From assembly GCA_036796975.1 (NCBI GenBank), contig DAIRBY010000034.1, positions 1 to 28,043 of the forward strand: a stretch of DNA of 28,043 bases, read 5' to 3'. Shown here in pieces: positions 6,198-13,723 of this stretch. A model generated the notes under the pieces. It ran no database searches. It had not been told where the DNA came from and saw only the letters and a program-made list of their open reading frames with translations. A program made the translations under genes and the position numbers. Source of the stretch: UBA8190 sp003453695. Lineage in GTDB: Bacteria; Actinomycetota; Acidimicrobiia; Acidimicrobiales; UBA8190. Each line of letters starts with the position of its first letter. The first letter of the stretch is position 1.

Positions 6198-6638
6198 ATG
6201 ACGATTCGGCGGATGGACAACGTGAGCGTCGTCGTCGAAGACCTCGAGGCTGCTACCGCGTTCTTCGTCGAACTCGGCATGCACCTCGTGGGTGAGGCAA
6301 CGGTCGAAGGCGGCTGGGTGGACCGTCTCGTCGGCCTCGAGAACGTCAGCGCTGACCTGGCATTGATGCAGACGCCGGACGGTCACGGCCGCCTCGAGCT
6401 GACGAGGTTTCACACGCCGAGGGCGGTCCGCGCCGAGCCCGAAGACGCACCGGTCAACACGCTCGGCATTCGTCGCATCATGTTCGCCGTCGACGACATC
6501 GAGGCCGTCCTGGCCCGCCTGCAATCCCGCGGGGCCGAGCTCGTTGGCGAGATGGAACAGTACGACGACCACTACCGGCTCTGTTACGTGCGCGGGCCTG
6601 AGGGCGTAGTCCTCGCACTGGCCGAGGAGCTCGGCTGA
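6198..6638 (+). CDS. VOC (glyoxalase/bleomycin-resistance-like) family protein
   Basis: 146-aa single-chain vicinal-oxygen-chelate protein. It shows the two beta-alpha-beta-beta-beta units of the fold: MDNVSVVVEDLEAATAFFVELG at the start, and RRIMFAVDDIEAVLARLQSRG from about residue 93, ending YVRGPEGVVLALAEELG with the Glu often used as a metal ligand. Members include glyoxalase I, extradiol dioxygenases and antibiotic-binding proteins; this one cannot be assigned further. GGGGAG directly abuts the ATG at 6198 and a -10 hexamer TAGGCT lies 7 nt upstream, so a leaderless start is likely; the ATG at 6213 is an alternative. It is divergent from the merR operon and 16 bp ahead of the epoxide hydrolase. 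Confidence 0.85.
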   Translation: MTIRRMDNVSVVVEDLEAATAFFVELGMHLVGEATVEGGWVDRLVGLENVSADLALMQTPDGHGRLELTRFHTPRAVRAEPEDAPVNTLGIRRIMFAVDDIEAVLARLQSRGAELVGEMEQYDDHYRLCYVRGPEGVVLALAEELG

Positions 6639-6642
6639 AAGA

Positions 6643-6648
6643 CATACT
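6643..6648 (+). promoter_or_regulatory. -10 hexamer of the epoxide hydrolase gene (leaderless)
   Basis: CATACT lies 6 nt before the ATG at 6655; no Shine-Dalgarno is present in the 16-bp gap. Confidence 0.45.
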
Positions 6649-6654
6649 CGCGAC

Positions 6655-7611
6655 ATGGTCACGCTGCAGACGGTCCAGGCGAACGGGATCACACAGCGCT
6701 TCGCCGAGGCCGGTGAAGGTCCGCTCGTGGTCATGCTCCACGGCTTTCCGGAGTCGTGGTACTCCTACCGTCACCAACTGCACGCCCTGGCGCAGGCCGG
6801 CTACCACGCAGTAGCCCCGGACATGCGTGGATACGGCGGGACCGACGCACCTGAAGACGTGCGCCAGTACACGTACATGTACACCGCCGGCGACGTCGTC
6901 GCCCTGACCGCCGTCCTGGGGGCAGATCGGTTCGTCGTCGTCGGCCACGACTGGGGATCGCCGGTCGCCTCCTACGTAGGTCTGTTCCGGCCGGATCTCG
7001 TGCGGGGGGTGGCACTGCTGAGCGTCCCCTACCTCCCTCGAGGGGACACCGACGTCCTGACCGCGCTCACGGAGGCGTTGGGGCCGAACAACTACCAAGT
7101 CTTCTTCCAGGAGCCCGGCGTGGCGGAGAAGCTGTTCGAAGCCGATGTACGCAAGTCGGTGCTCGCATGGCTCATCGGCATCTCTGGAGACGCTCCCGAG
7201 ACCACTCGGCTCGACGACATCGATGCCGACTCCGCCCTCCCCGACTACTCGGCTCAGCCGCTTCCCGAGTGGCTCAGCGAAGAGGACGTCGCCTATTACA
7301 CGACCGAGTTCGAGCGGACCGGGTGGGGTGGCGCCCTCAAGTGGTACCGCACGTCCAGGGTCAACTTCGAGCTTCTCGCCCCTTGGCGCAGGGCTCGCCT
7401 CGTCACCCCGTCGCTCTTCGTCGCCGGCGATCGGGACCCGGTGGTCAACTGGCCCGGGATGCAGGTGATGATCGAGAACCTGCAGGACCTGTCGATGCCG
7501 AACCTCACGAAGGCCGTGCTCCTCGAGGGCTGCGGGCACTGGGTCCAGCAGGAGCGTCCCGATCAGGTGAACGAGCTGCTGCTCGAATTCCTCTCCGCCC
7601 TGCCGGCCTGA
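6655..7611 (+). CDS. Soluble epoxide hydrolase (alpha/beta-hydrolase fold)
   Basis: 318-aa enzyme that opens epoxides to vicinal diols through a covalent ester intermediate. The oxyanion motif is HGFP (29-32); the nucleophile is D99 in GHDWG; the acid is D261 (or D259) in AGDRDPV; the base is H295 in GCGHW. The two lid tyrosines that activate the epoxide are Y147 (NNYQVFFQEPG) and Y231 (GALKWYR), as in mammalian sEH and bacterial homologues. All catalytic residues are present, so it should be active. It lies 16 bp after the VOC gene, and a CATACT -10 places its own leaderless start at the ATG. Physiological substrates are unknown; fatty or aromatic epoxides are plausible. Confidence 0.93.
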   Translation: MVTLQTVQANGITQRFAEAGEGPLVVMLHGFPESWYSYRHQLHALAQAGYHAVAPDMRGYGGTDAPEDVRQYTYMYTAGDVVALTAVLGADRFVVVGHDWGSPVASYVGLFRPDLVRGVALLSVPYLPRGDTDVLTALTEALGPNNYQVFFQEPGVAEKLFEADVRKSVLAWLIGISGDAPETTRLDDIDADSALPDYSAQPLPEWLSEEDVAYYTTEFERTGWGGALKWYRTSRVNFELLAPWRRARLVTPSLFVAGDRDPVVNWPGMQVMIENLQDLSMPNLTKAVLLEGCGHWVQQERPDQVNELLLEFLSALPA

Positions 7612-7668
7612 TACCCGGCCGGGCCTGGGGCGAGCACGTCGGCTGTCTCCCTGGGCAGACTGTGGTTG

Positions 7669-9006
7669 ATGGCCGACGCTCCCGAGACGCACTACGCCAC
7701 GACTGTCGAAGGGACCTACCTCGCCTATCAGGTCGTGGGCGACGGCCCGATCGACCTGGTGTTCCAACTGAACGGCGGCATGCTCGTCGATCTCATGTGG
7801 GAAGAGCCGGCCACCCGCGATTTCGTGCAACGGCTGGCGTCCTTCAGCCGGGTCATCATCTTCGACGCCAGAGGCTTTGGCAGCTCCGGGCACCTCGATC
7901 CGCGAGCGATCCCGGCCATCCAGACCTGGATGGACGACATCGGCGTCGTCATGGACGCCACCGGTTCGGCACAGGCAGCGTTGCTGGCAAGTGGAGAGAC
8001 CGGACTGGCAGCGATGCTGTTCGCCGCCACCTACCCCCAACGGGTGCGCAGTCTGGCCCTGGTGAACACCTTCGCCCGCTATCAGCGCAGTGAGGAGTGC
8101 CCGTGGGGCATGCCACCTCAGGCGATACAGGCGTACGCCGATGTGATTCGTGAACTGTGGGGCACGGGAGGCGTCGCTGAAGCCTTGATGCCGGGCTTGG
8201 TCGACAGCCCCGATGCCAAGCGACGGTGGGCGCTGAGGGAGCGACTGTCGGCCACTCCCGACTCTGTGGTCATCCCGAGAGCCTTCTGGGAAAGCGACGT
8301 GACCGAGGTCCTCCCCGCCATCCGGGTACCCACCCTCGTGGTCGGGCGCCACGGTGATCGCCACGTTCGTGTCGAGCACAGCCGCTACGTGGCGAGCCGC
8401 ATCCCTGGTGCAAAGCTCGTCGAGCTGCCCGGACCGGACCACTGGCCCTTCTCGGGTCGAAGTGACGAAGTCCTGGACGAGGTCGAGGAGTTCATGACCG
8501 GCGCTCGACCGACTGCCGCATTGGACCGGGTGCTCGCCACGGTGCTCTTCACCGACATCGTGGATTCCACCGTGCGGGCGACCGAGGTCGGCGACCGGCG
8601 ATGGCGAGAATCACTCGACGCCTATGACGAGCTGGTCCGGCGCCAGCTGGCGCGCTTCCGGGGCCGACAGGTGAAGACCACGGGGGACGGGACCCTCGCC
8701 GTGTTCGATGGCCCGGCTCGTGCGGTCGAGTGTGCGCGGACCCTCAGTGAGGCCGTCCACTCCCTCGGCTTGGACATTCGCGCCGGACTTCACACCGGCG
8801 AGATCGAGACCCGGGGGGACGACGTCGCCGGAGTCGCCGTCCACATCGCCGCTCGCCTGTCGGCGCTCGCCCGGGGCGGAGAGGTGCTCGTCTCCCGCAC
8901 GGTGACCGACCTGGTGGTCGGCTCGGGCATCGCGTTCGAAGACCGGGGCGAGCACGAGCTGAAGGGCGTTCCCGGCAGGTGGAACCTCTACCTCGCGAGA
9001 GCCTGA
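7669..9006 (+). CDS. Class III nucleotide cyclase with N-terminal alpha/beta-hydrolase-like domain
   Basis: 445-aa two-domain protein. Residues 1-278 are an alpha/beta-hydrolase fold (DARGFGSSG, FAATYPQRVRSLALVN, acid D230 and GPDHWPF with H258). The nucleophile elbow reads LLASGETGLAAM, with Gly109 where Ser is expected, so hydrolysis is unlikely. Residues 288-445 are a class III cyclase domain: metal-binding D296 (LFTDIVDST) and D340 (KTTGDG), base-recognising K336, and R396 in VHIAAR. His392 replaces the usual Asn; I believe this occurs in related hydrolase-linked cyclases. The product would be cAMP (or cGMP), with the dead hydrolase domain possibly sensing a ligand. I use the ATG at 7669; the TTG at 7666 is less likely. 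It sits 57 bp after the epoxide hydrolase. Confidence 0.88.
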   Translation: MADAPETHYATTVEGTYLAYQVVGDGPIDLVFQLNGGMLVDLMWEEPATRDFVQRLASFSRVIIFDARGFGSSGHLDPRAIPAIQTWMDDIGVVMDATGSAQAALLASGETGLAAMLFAATYPQRVRSLALVNTFARYQRSEECPWGMPPQAIQAYADVIRELWGTGGVAEALMPGLVDSPDAKRRWALRERLSATPDSVVIPRAFWESDVTEVLPAIRVPTLVVGRHGDRHVRVEHSRYVASRIPGAKLVELPGPDHWPFSGRSDEVLDEVEEFMTGARPTAALDRVLATVLFTDIVDSTVRATEVGDRRWRESLDAYDELVRRQLARFRGRQVKTTGDGTLAVFDGPARAVECARTLSEAVHSLGLDIRAGLHTGEIETRGDDVAGVAVHIAARLSALARGGEVLVSRTVTDLVVGSGIAFEDRGEHELKGVPGRWNLYLARA

Positions 9007-9285
9007 CCTCTTCGACGCGCCAGGCGTCACGAGGTGCGATGGCGTGCAGCCGGCGGCCGCCCGTCGGCACGGTTTGCTTGTAGCAGGCAAGAGTCATGGG
9101 TGTGAGCAGGGTTTCCTGCTCGACGGGCGAGACCGGTGATGGGCTCCTGTCGGCGCCGACCGCCCGGTGCGACCTCGGCGTACGCTGTCGGAAGAGCGGA
9201 AGCCCGTCACCCTCGTTGCTCCAGCAAGGGTGCTCCGCCGGTTACTGGCACCGCTCTCGTCCGGGTCGGCCCCCACAGCGACGGC

Positions 9286-9537
9286 TCAGGCCTGGTCTTC
9301 GGGGATCGCCTCCCACCACTGGCACCACCAATCGGCTCCGACGAGGATCCGGAGCTTCGGGTGCCAGCAGTACGACAGGTCCTTGTACGGCTCGAGGTAG
9401 TAGCGACAACCGTCGCACTTCTCCTGGCCTGAGGGATGGCCTCGCAGGACGTTGTTGTCGGCCATGTGACTGAGCTCGATCGCCAGCTTCTCGTCGATCT
9501 CCTTGGGCTCGGGCTCGGGGATTGAATAGTCGGACAT
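9286..9537 (-). CDS. Small HiPIP-like four-cysteine protein
   Basis: 83-aa acidic protein with no signal peptide. Residues 1-38 are polar and charged. The C-terminal half carries C-x2-C-x12-C-x14-C in the context CDGCRYY, CWHPKLRILVGADWWCQWW. The order and spacing, plus the aromatic WC-x-x-W ending, resemble high-potential iron-sulfur proteins (C-x2-C-x~15-C-x13-GWC-x-x-W), which bind a 4Fe-4S cluster and carry electrons. Classical HiPIPs are exported by Tat; this one looks cytosolic, so a zinc or structural Fe-S site is also possible. The start is the ATG at 9537, with a -10 TAACTT 6 nt upstream and no Shine-Dalgarno. The neighbours are two nucleotide cyclases, which give no clear role. Confidence 0.72.
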   Translation of the reverse strand: MSDYSIPEPEPKEIDEKLAIELSHMADNNVLRGHPSGQEKCDGCRYYLEPYKDLSYCWHPKLRILVGADWWCQWWEAIPEDQA

Positions 9538-9543
9538 GCGCCA

Positions 9544-9549
9544 AAGTTA
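9544..9549 (-). promoter_or_regulatory. -10 hexamer of the HiPIP-like gene (leaderless)
   Basis: TAACTT on the minus strand, 6 nt before the ATG at 9537. Confidence 0.5.
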
Positions 9550-9618
9550 CCCAGCGCCACCACACCGTCAGATTCGACGGTCCGGGTGCCATCCCGGCGT
9601 CGTCAGGTTGATCACCGG

Positions 9619-9624
9619 TACGGT
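9619..9624 (+). promoter_or_regulatory. -10 hexamer of the membrane cyclase gene (leaderless)
   Basis: TACGGT lies 6 nt before the GTG at 9631 and supports that start over the upstream in-frame ATG at 9586. Confidence 0.45.
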
Positions 9625-9630
9625 TCGGCG

Positions 9631-11178
9631 GTGCCCCCCGGTCAGACGGTGCGAGAAGCCGTAGGCGAGCTGCTCCATCCGGGTGCGACCGGTGTCTCCG
9701 GAGCGACGCTCTGGCGGGTCGGAGAGCTCTTCGTCGCCCTCGCCATAGTCGTGACGAACCTCGTCGGCGCCGTCGTCGTGGTCATCATGGGGACCTTCGT
9801 CATCCCCATCCCACCGATTCCCGACGGCGCTCACGTACGCGTGGTCAACATCGTGGCGGCCGTCGTCTACGTCGCCGTCGCCGTTCCGGTCGGGATGCTC
9901 GTCGGCATTCGGGGTCTCTTCCGACTGCGCAATTGGCTGCTCGCGGAGCGGCCCGCCACTCCAGCGGAGGTGCGCACCGTCATCCGAGCCCCGGTCCGCT
10001 TGTTCTTCGTCCAGATGGAATTGTGGCTGGGCGCTGCGGTTGTCTTCGCTGTTCTCGACGCCCGGTACTCGACGACCTTCGGACTCCGCATCGCCGTGGC
10101 CGTCGCCCTGACCGGCTTGAGCACGGCCGCCTGCGCCTACTTGCTGACAGAGCGGCTCCTCCGGCCTGCAGCCGCCCGGGCCCTGGCGACGGGCACGCCG
10201 GAACGGCTGGCCGTGCCGGGAGTGGCATCTCGAGCAGTGCTCGCCTGGGGGCTGGGGACGGGAGTGCCGGTCACCGGCCTCGTCCTCCTCGGCGCCGCCG
10301 AACTGGCCGGGGGCTCGGCCTCCCACACCGAATTGGCGGTGGTGATGGTGGTGCTCGGCGCGATCGCCCTCACGGTGGGGCTCCTGGCCGTGAGCCTGGC
10401 GGCGAGGGCGACGGCCGATCCCGTCGACGCCGTCCGCCGTGGACTGGGCCGGGTGCAGGAGGGCGACTTCGGCGTTGCGGTGCCCGTCTACGACGGTACC
10501 CAGCTCGGACAACTGCAGCTGGGGTTCAATCAGATGGTGGGCGGACTCGCCGAGCGAGAGCGCATGCGAGAAGCGCTGGGGACCTATCTCGACCCTGACG
10601 TCGCCGAGCGCATCGTCAGCGAGGGGACGCGCCTCGAAGGCGAAGAGGTCGACGTCACCGTCATGTTCGTCGACGTCCGCGACTTCACCGCCTTCGCTGA
10701 AGGGCGCCCGGCCCATGAAGTCGTCGCCGTGCTGAACAACCTCTTCGGCCGGATAGTGCCATTGGTCCACGACCAGGGCGGGAGGGTGGACAAGTTCGTG
10801 GGCGACGGACTGCTGGCGGTGTTCGGTGCACCACGCAAGCTGGCCGACCATGCCGACCGGGCCCTGGTGGCGGCCATCGCCATCGCACAGGCGGCGCAGG
10901 GCGAACTCGGCATCGGGATCGGGCTGAACTCGGGAAGGGTCGTCGCCGGCAACGTGGGCGGGGCGGGCAGGCTGGAATTCAGCGTGATCGGTGACGTCGT
11001 GAACACCGCTGCCCGCGTCGAGGAGGCGACCCGAATGACCGGCGACGTGATCCTGCTGTCCGGAGCCACGAAGAGATTGCTGGCGCGCCCGTGGCCGCCA
11101 CTCACCGAGCGCCACGACGTCGCGCTCAAGGGCAAGACGGAAACGGTGGTGCTGTACGCCTATCCGGAGTCCGAGTAA
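9631..11178 (+). CDS. Membrane adenylate cyclase: six-TM, HAMP, class III catalytic domain
   Basis: 515-aa protein that converts ATP to cAMP at the inner face of the membrane. About six hydrophobic segments lie in residues 33-257, then a HAMP linker (about 258-310, including ADPVDAVRRGLGRVQEGDF), then the cyclase domain. Catalytic residues are complete: metal ligands D348 (MFVDVRDFT) and D392 (KFVGDG), adenine-specific K388 and D455, and transition-state N458 and R462 (GDVVNTAAR). The architecture is that of mycobacterial Rv1318c-Rv1320c and Rv3645. I start at the GTG at 9631 because a -10 TACGGT lies 6 nt upstream and because the alternative ATG at 9586 adds 15 atypical basic residues. The last 19 bp overlap the convergent hemoglobin gene. 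Confidence 0.92.
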   Translation: MPPGQTVREAVGELLHPGATGVSGATLWRVGELFVALAIVVTNLVGAVVVVIMGTFVIPIPPIPDGAHVRVVNIVAAVVYVAVAVPVGMLVGIRGLFRLRNWLLAERPATPAEVRTVIRAPVRLFFVQMELWLGAAVVFAVLDARYSTTFGLRIAVAVALTGLSTAACAYLLTERLLRPAAARALATGTPERLAVPGVASRAVLAWGLGTGVPVTGLVLLGAAELAGGSASHTELAVVMVVLGAIALTVGLLAVSLAARATADPVDAVRRGLGRVQEGDFGVAVPVYDGTQLGQLQLGFNQMVGGLAERERMREALGTYLDPDVAERIVSEGTRLEGEEVDVTVMFVDVRDFTAFAEGRPAHEVVAVLNNLFGRIVPLVHDQGGRVDKFVGDGLLAVFGAPRKLADHADRALVAAIAIAQAAQGELGIGIGLNSGRVVAGNVGGAGRLEFSVIGDVVNTAARVEEATRMTGDVILLSGATKRLLARPWPPLTERHDVALKGKTETVVLYAYPESE

Positions 11179-11633
11179 CGGTCAGCCGGGCTGAGCCCCT
11201 CCCATGTCCACCTCGGGATGGTCAGGCCCTCCGGCACCTGCGAGGCGGACTCGTGGTATCTCGCCATCGTCGTCGTGGTCGCCCAGGCGAAGTAGTCGTG
11301 GAGCACTTGCCGGAGCTGTTCGTCAGCCGCAAGACCTGTGTCCTCCAGCGCCTCGTCGAAACAGGAGATCGCTCGCCGGTCCATCTCTTCGTGCCGCCCG
11401 TTGCCGCTGTGGAGCCGGACCACCGAGCTCTCGTCTCCGTACCGCTCCGAATACATCGGCGGACCGCCCAACGCCTCTGCCCAGTACGCCGCCAGCCGTT
11501 CCGTGTGCTGTGGGTGGTATCCGTGGCTGAAGGCGTGGCTCACGATCTCGTCCGCCATCACCCTGGCATGCCAGGCGTGAGCGAGGCCCAGAAGCCCCTC
11601 GGCCCCCCCGGCGGCGTCGTACACCGTTCGCAT
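11160..11633 (-). CDS. Group II-like truncated hemoglobin
   Basis: 157-aa heme protein of the 2-on-2 globin family, which binds O2, NO or peroxide. The recognisable core is FSHGYHPQHTERLAAYW, AEALGGPPMYSERYG, then proximal His F8 = H75 in VVRLHSGNG. Trp117 sits at the group II G8 position (YFAWATT). At the B10 position, where group II globins carry Tyr, the sequence reads HAWHARV, giving His22. Upstream (minus strand) a -10 TAATGT lies 7 nt before the ATG at 11633 and no Shine-Dalgarno is seen, so I start there; a GTG at 11642 is too close to the promoter. The last 19 bp overlap the cyclase gene tail to tail. Likely roles are oxygen or NO chemistry; not provable here. Confidence 0.85.
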   Translation of the reverse strand: MRTVYDAAGGAEGLLGLAHAWHARVMADEIVSHAFSHGYHPQHTERLAAYWAEALGGPPMYSERYGDESSVVRLHSGNGRHEEMDRRAISCFDEALEDTGLAADEQLRQVLHDYFAWATTTTMARYHESASQVPEGLTIPRWTWEGLSPADRYSDSG

Positions 11634-11640
11634 CGAGCGC

Positions 11641-11646
11641 ACATTA
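11641..11646 (-). promoter_or_regulatory. -10 hexamer of the truncated hemoglobin gene (leaderless)
   Basis: TAATGT on the minus strand, 7 nt before the ATG at 11633. Confidence 0.45.
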
Positions 11647-11798
11647 GAAGCGGCCCGCCGCGTTTGGTGCAACTACCGCGCCCTGGTGCCCAGGTCGAGG
11701 ACCCAGCGACGAAGTAGCTCCACACCGGCGTTCTCACATACCCTGGCTCCGGCGGTCTTCCTTGGTCGGGCCATGAGGCGGCATGCGAGGAGGCGAAG

Positions 11799-13205
11799 AT
11801 GTGGTGGACGGCGTTGTTGGTCGGTCTGTCCGGGCTGTTGGCGGCTCCCGCCGTCCAACCCCCTCCCGTTGGGCTGCCCGTGACCCCGCCGAGCACGGCG
11901 GCGCCCCCGTCGATCGGCGTCCTCGACGGCGGCCACCCCTTGCTCACCTTCTCGGGGTCCATCACCAACCCGACGCCACTTCCCCTGGTCGACAGCCCGG
12001 TCCCGGTGGCGTGCACTGCTGAGTGCCAGGAGTTCACCTTCTCGGCGTCGACCGGCTCCCCTTTCCTGGTGTCCATCAAGAACACGGTCACTGGACCGAA
12101 CGGCACCTTCAACGCCAACGACGGGTTCGACCTCTACCTCTATGGACCGAAAGGCACGCTGGTCGGCTCGCAGAACGGCATCGGTGCCAACGGCGAGGCG
12201 CTGTCGGTCAGCACACCGAGGCCTGGCAGCTACACGATCGTCGTCACCTTCACCTACGCCTATGACTCCAACGCCGCCTATTCCGGCGAGGTGCGGCTCG
12301 AGTCGGGGTCGACCTGGACCCCCGCCGCCTGCACGAGCACGACCGTGGGGTCCACCACGGGCTGTTTCCTCCTGCCCCAGCTCCAGGCCGTGCCCGCCTA
12401 CGACCTGACGGTGAGCGGGCTGCCTCCGGTGGCGTCGACCCCCCTCGGGTTCCCCCTCCCGGTCCCGGTGTCGACGTCGAACTCGTGCTACCTCGACGAG
12501 TCGCTCGGCCTCGATTCGCCGTCGGTGGGCGGGATCGAGAGTCCGGTGACGCGCTGTCTGCGCTTCACGAGTGACATCCAGAACGCCGGCTCGGGCCCGC
12601 TCGAGGTGGACCTGCCCTGGCTGGCGACGGGCAGCGGGGGCGCCAGCAGCGGATTCGTGCCGGGGGAGTGCCAGGCCGCTCAGGTCCTCTTCCAACCGGA
12701 CGGCAGCCAAGCCACCCGGGCGGCGGGTGCCTGTGAGTTCCACCCTGAGCATGCCCACTTCCACTACAGGAACCTGGTCAGCTTCACGCTGTACACGGTG
12801 TCCAACGGGGTGATCGGACCACCCGTGGGCAGCTCGCTCAAGGAATCGTTCTGCCTGTCCGACGACGACTACTTCGGGTTCGCGACATCGGCGCCGAACG
12901 GGCCCCGTACCTTCGTCGGTCAGCCGGGCTGCAACGTGCCGAGCCAGACCACGAGCACCAGCGTCGACGTCACCGAAGGGATCACCCCGGGCTGGGGCGA
13001 CGTGTACACGTGGGACACCCCCGACCAGTTCATCGACATCAGCTCGGTGCCCGCCGGCACCTACGCCCTCGTGGAGAAGACCAATCCCGCCGGATCGCTG
13101 CTGGTGGCCGGTCCCGCCCAGACCTGTGCGGTGACGACATTGTCCTTGACGGCGAGCTCGGTGACGCAGTTGGCGACGCAGTCGGGCGCTACCTGCCCCG
13201 CGTAG
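11799..13205 (+). CDS. Secreted lysyl-oxidase-like copper amine oxidase with a PPC-like domain
   Basis: 468-aa exported protein. Residues 1-18 are a signal peptide. Residues ~68-168 form a beta-sandwich resembling the bacterial pre-peptidase C-terminal (PPC) domain (QEFTFSAS, FDLYLYGPKGT, GSYTIVVTF). Residues ~225-430 match lysyl oxidase: copper ligands H318-x-H320-x-H322 in HPEHAHFHYR, K348 in SLKESFCLSDD and Y403 in DVYTWDTPDQFIDISSVPAG. K348 and Y403 correspond to the Lys/Tyr pair that forms the lysine tyrosylquinone cofactor, so the enzyme is probably able to oxidise primary amines to aldehydes outside the cell. Ten cysteines in the mature region suggest disulfides. GAGGAGG 5 nt before the ATG at 11799 fixes the start. 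The gene is divergent from the hemoglobin gene. Confidence 0.88.
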   Translation: MWWTALLVGLSGLLAAPAVQPPPVGLPVTPPSTAAPPSIGVLDGGHPLLTFSGSITNPTPLPLVDSPVPVACTAECQEFTFSASTGSPFLVSIKNTVTGPNGTFNANDGFDLYLYGPKGTLVGSQNGIGANGEALSVSTPRPGSYTIVVTFTYAYDSNAAYSGEVRLESGSTWTPAACTSTTVGSTTGCFLLPQLQAVPAYDLTVSGLPPVASTPLGFPLPVPVSTSNSCYLDESLGLDSPSVGGIESPVTRCLRFTSDIQNAGSGPLEVDLPWLATGSGGASSGFVPGECQAAQVLFQPDGSQATRAAGACEFHPEHAHFHYRNLVSFTLYTVSNGVIGPPVGSSLKESFCLSDDDYFGFATSAPNGPRTFVGQPGCNVPSQTTSTSVDVTEGITPGWGDVYTWDTPDQFIDISSVPAGTYALVEKTNPAGSLLVAGPAQTCAVTTLSLTASSVTQLATQSGATCPA

Positions 13206-13290
13206 TGACGCTGGCGTCCCGCATCATCTCAGCTCTCCTTCACTGCGGCATGGACGATCGACCCAATCCGCTCCAGAAGGAGGCCATGCC

Positions 13291-13695
13291 ATGACCGACG
13301 CCCGCCCGGTTCCTGACATGCGACTCGAATTGGTCCCCGTCCCGGTCTCGGACGTCGACAGGGCGAAGGAGTTCTACCTTCGTGCGGGGTTCGGGAATCT
13401 GCACGACACCCAGGTGACCCCAGCCATGCGGGTCGTGCAGTTCACGCCTCCCGGGTCGAGTTGCGCCATCGTCTTCGGCACCGGCATGGGACCCATCACC
13501 GAGATGCAACCGGGTTCCGTCAAAGGGATCCACCTCGTGGTCCAGGACATGGAGGCCTCCCGAGCTGCGCTGGTGGAGCGAGGCGTCGAGATCAGCGAGG
13601 TCGAGGACATCGGCGGAGTCAAGTACGCCTGGTTCACCGACCCGGACGGGAACCTGTGGGCGCTCCAGGAGTGGCCAGAAGGGTACGCGGGCTGA
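13291..13695 (+). CDS. VOC (glyoxalase-like) family protein
   Basis: 134-aa vicinal-oxygen-chelate protein. The first repeat is LELVPVPVSDVDRAKEFYL and the second KGIHLVVQDMEASRAALVERG, ending YAWFTDPDGNLWALQEWP, the usual C-terminal strand with a metal-ligand Glu. It resembles the large actinobacterial group of small glyoxalase-like proteins of unknown substrate and is distinct from the VOC protein at 6198. AGAAGGAGG 7 nt before the ATG at 13291 fixes the start. It converges with the ABC permease gene (28 bp between the two coding regions) and follows the lysyl-oxidase-like gene by 85 bp with its own ribosome binding site. Confidence 0.9.
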   Translation: MTDARPVPDMRLELVPVPVSDVDRAKEFYLRAGFGNLHDTQVTPAMRVVQFTPPGSSCAIVFGTGMGPITEMQPGSVKGIHLVVQDMEASRAALVERGVEISEVEDIGGVKYAWFTDPDGNLWALQEWPEGYAG

Positions 13696-13723
13696 GCAGG
13701 GGCCGAGGCGGACGACGAACGGC

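Noticed and set aside
5652..6734. Longer N terminus for merR, extending to 6734
   Set aside because: The MerR promoter and operator lie at 6054-6085, and family homology begins exactly at the ATG at 6047.
6478..8442. A 654-codon open frame on the minus strand
   Set aside because: It lies opposite the VOC protein, epoxide hydrolase and cyclase genes; composition is His/Asp/Gly-rich with no recognisable domain. It is a GC-rich shadow.
9007..9285. Possible cyclase remnant: SEERKPVT-like residues at about 9190-9213 on the plus strand
   Set aside because: Only about eight residues resemble the cyclase motif that usually continues VLFxD; no further homology in any frame. This 279-bp gap shows no gene.
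9568..11115. A 515-codon open frame on the minus strand
   Set aside because: Antisense to the membrane adenylate cyclase, whose catalytic residues are all present; the minus translation is low-complexity His/Asp/Gly/Arg.
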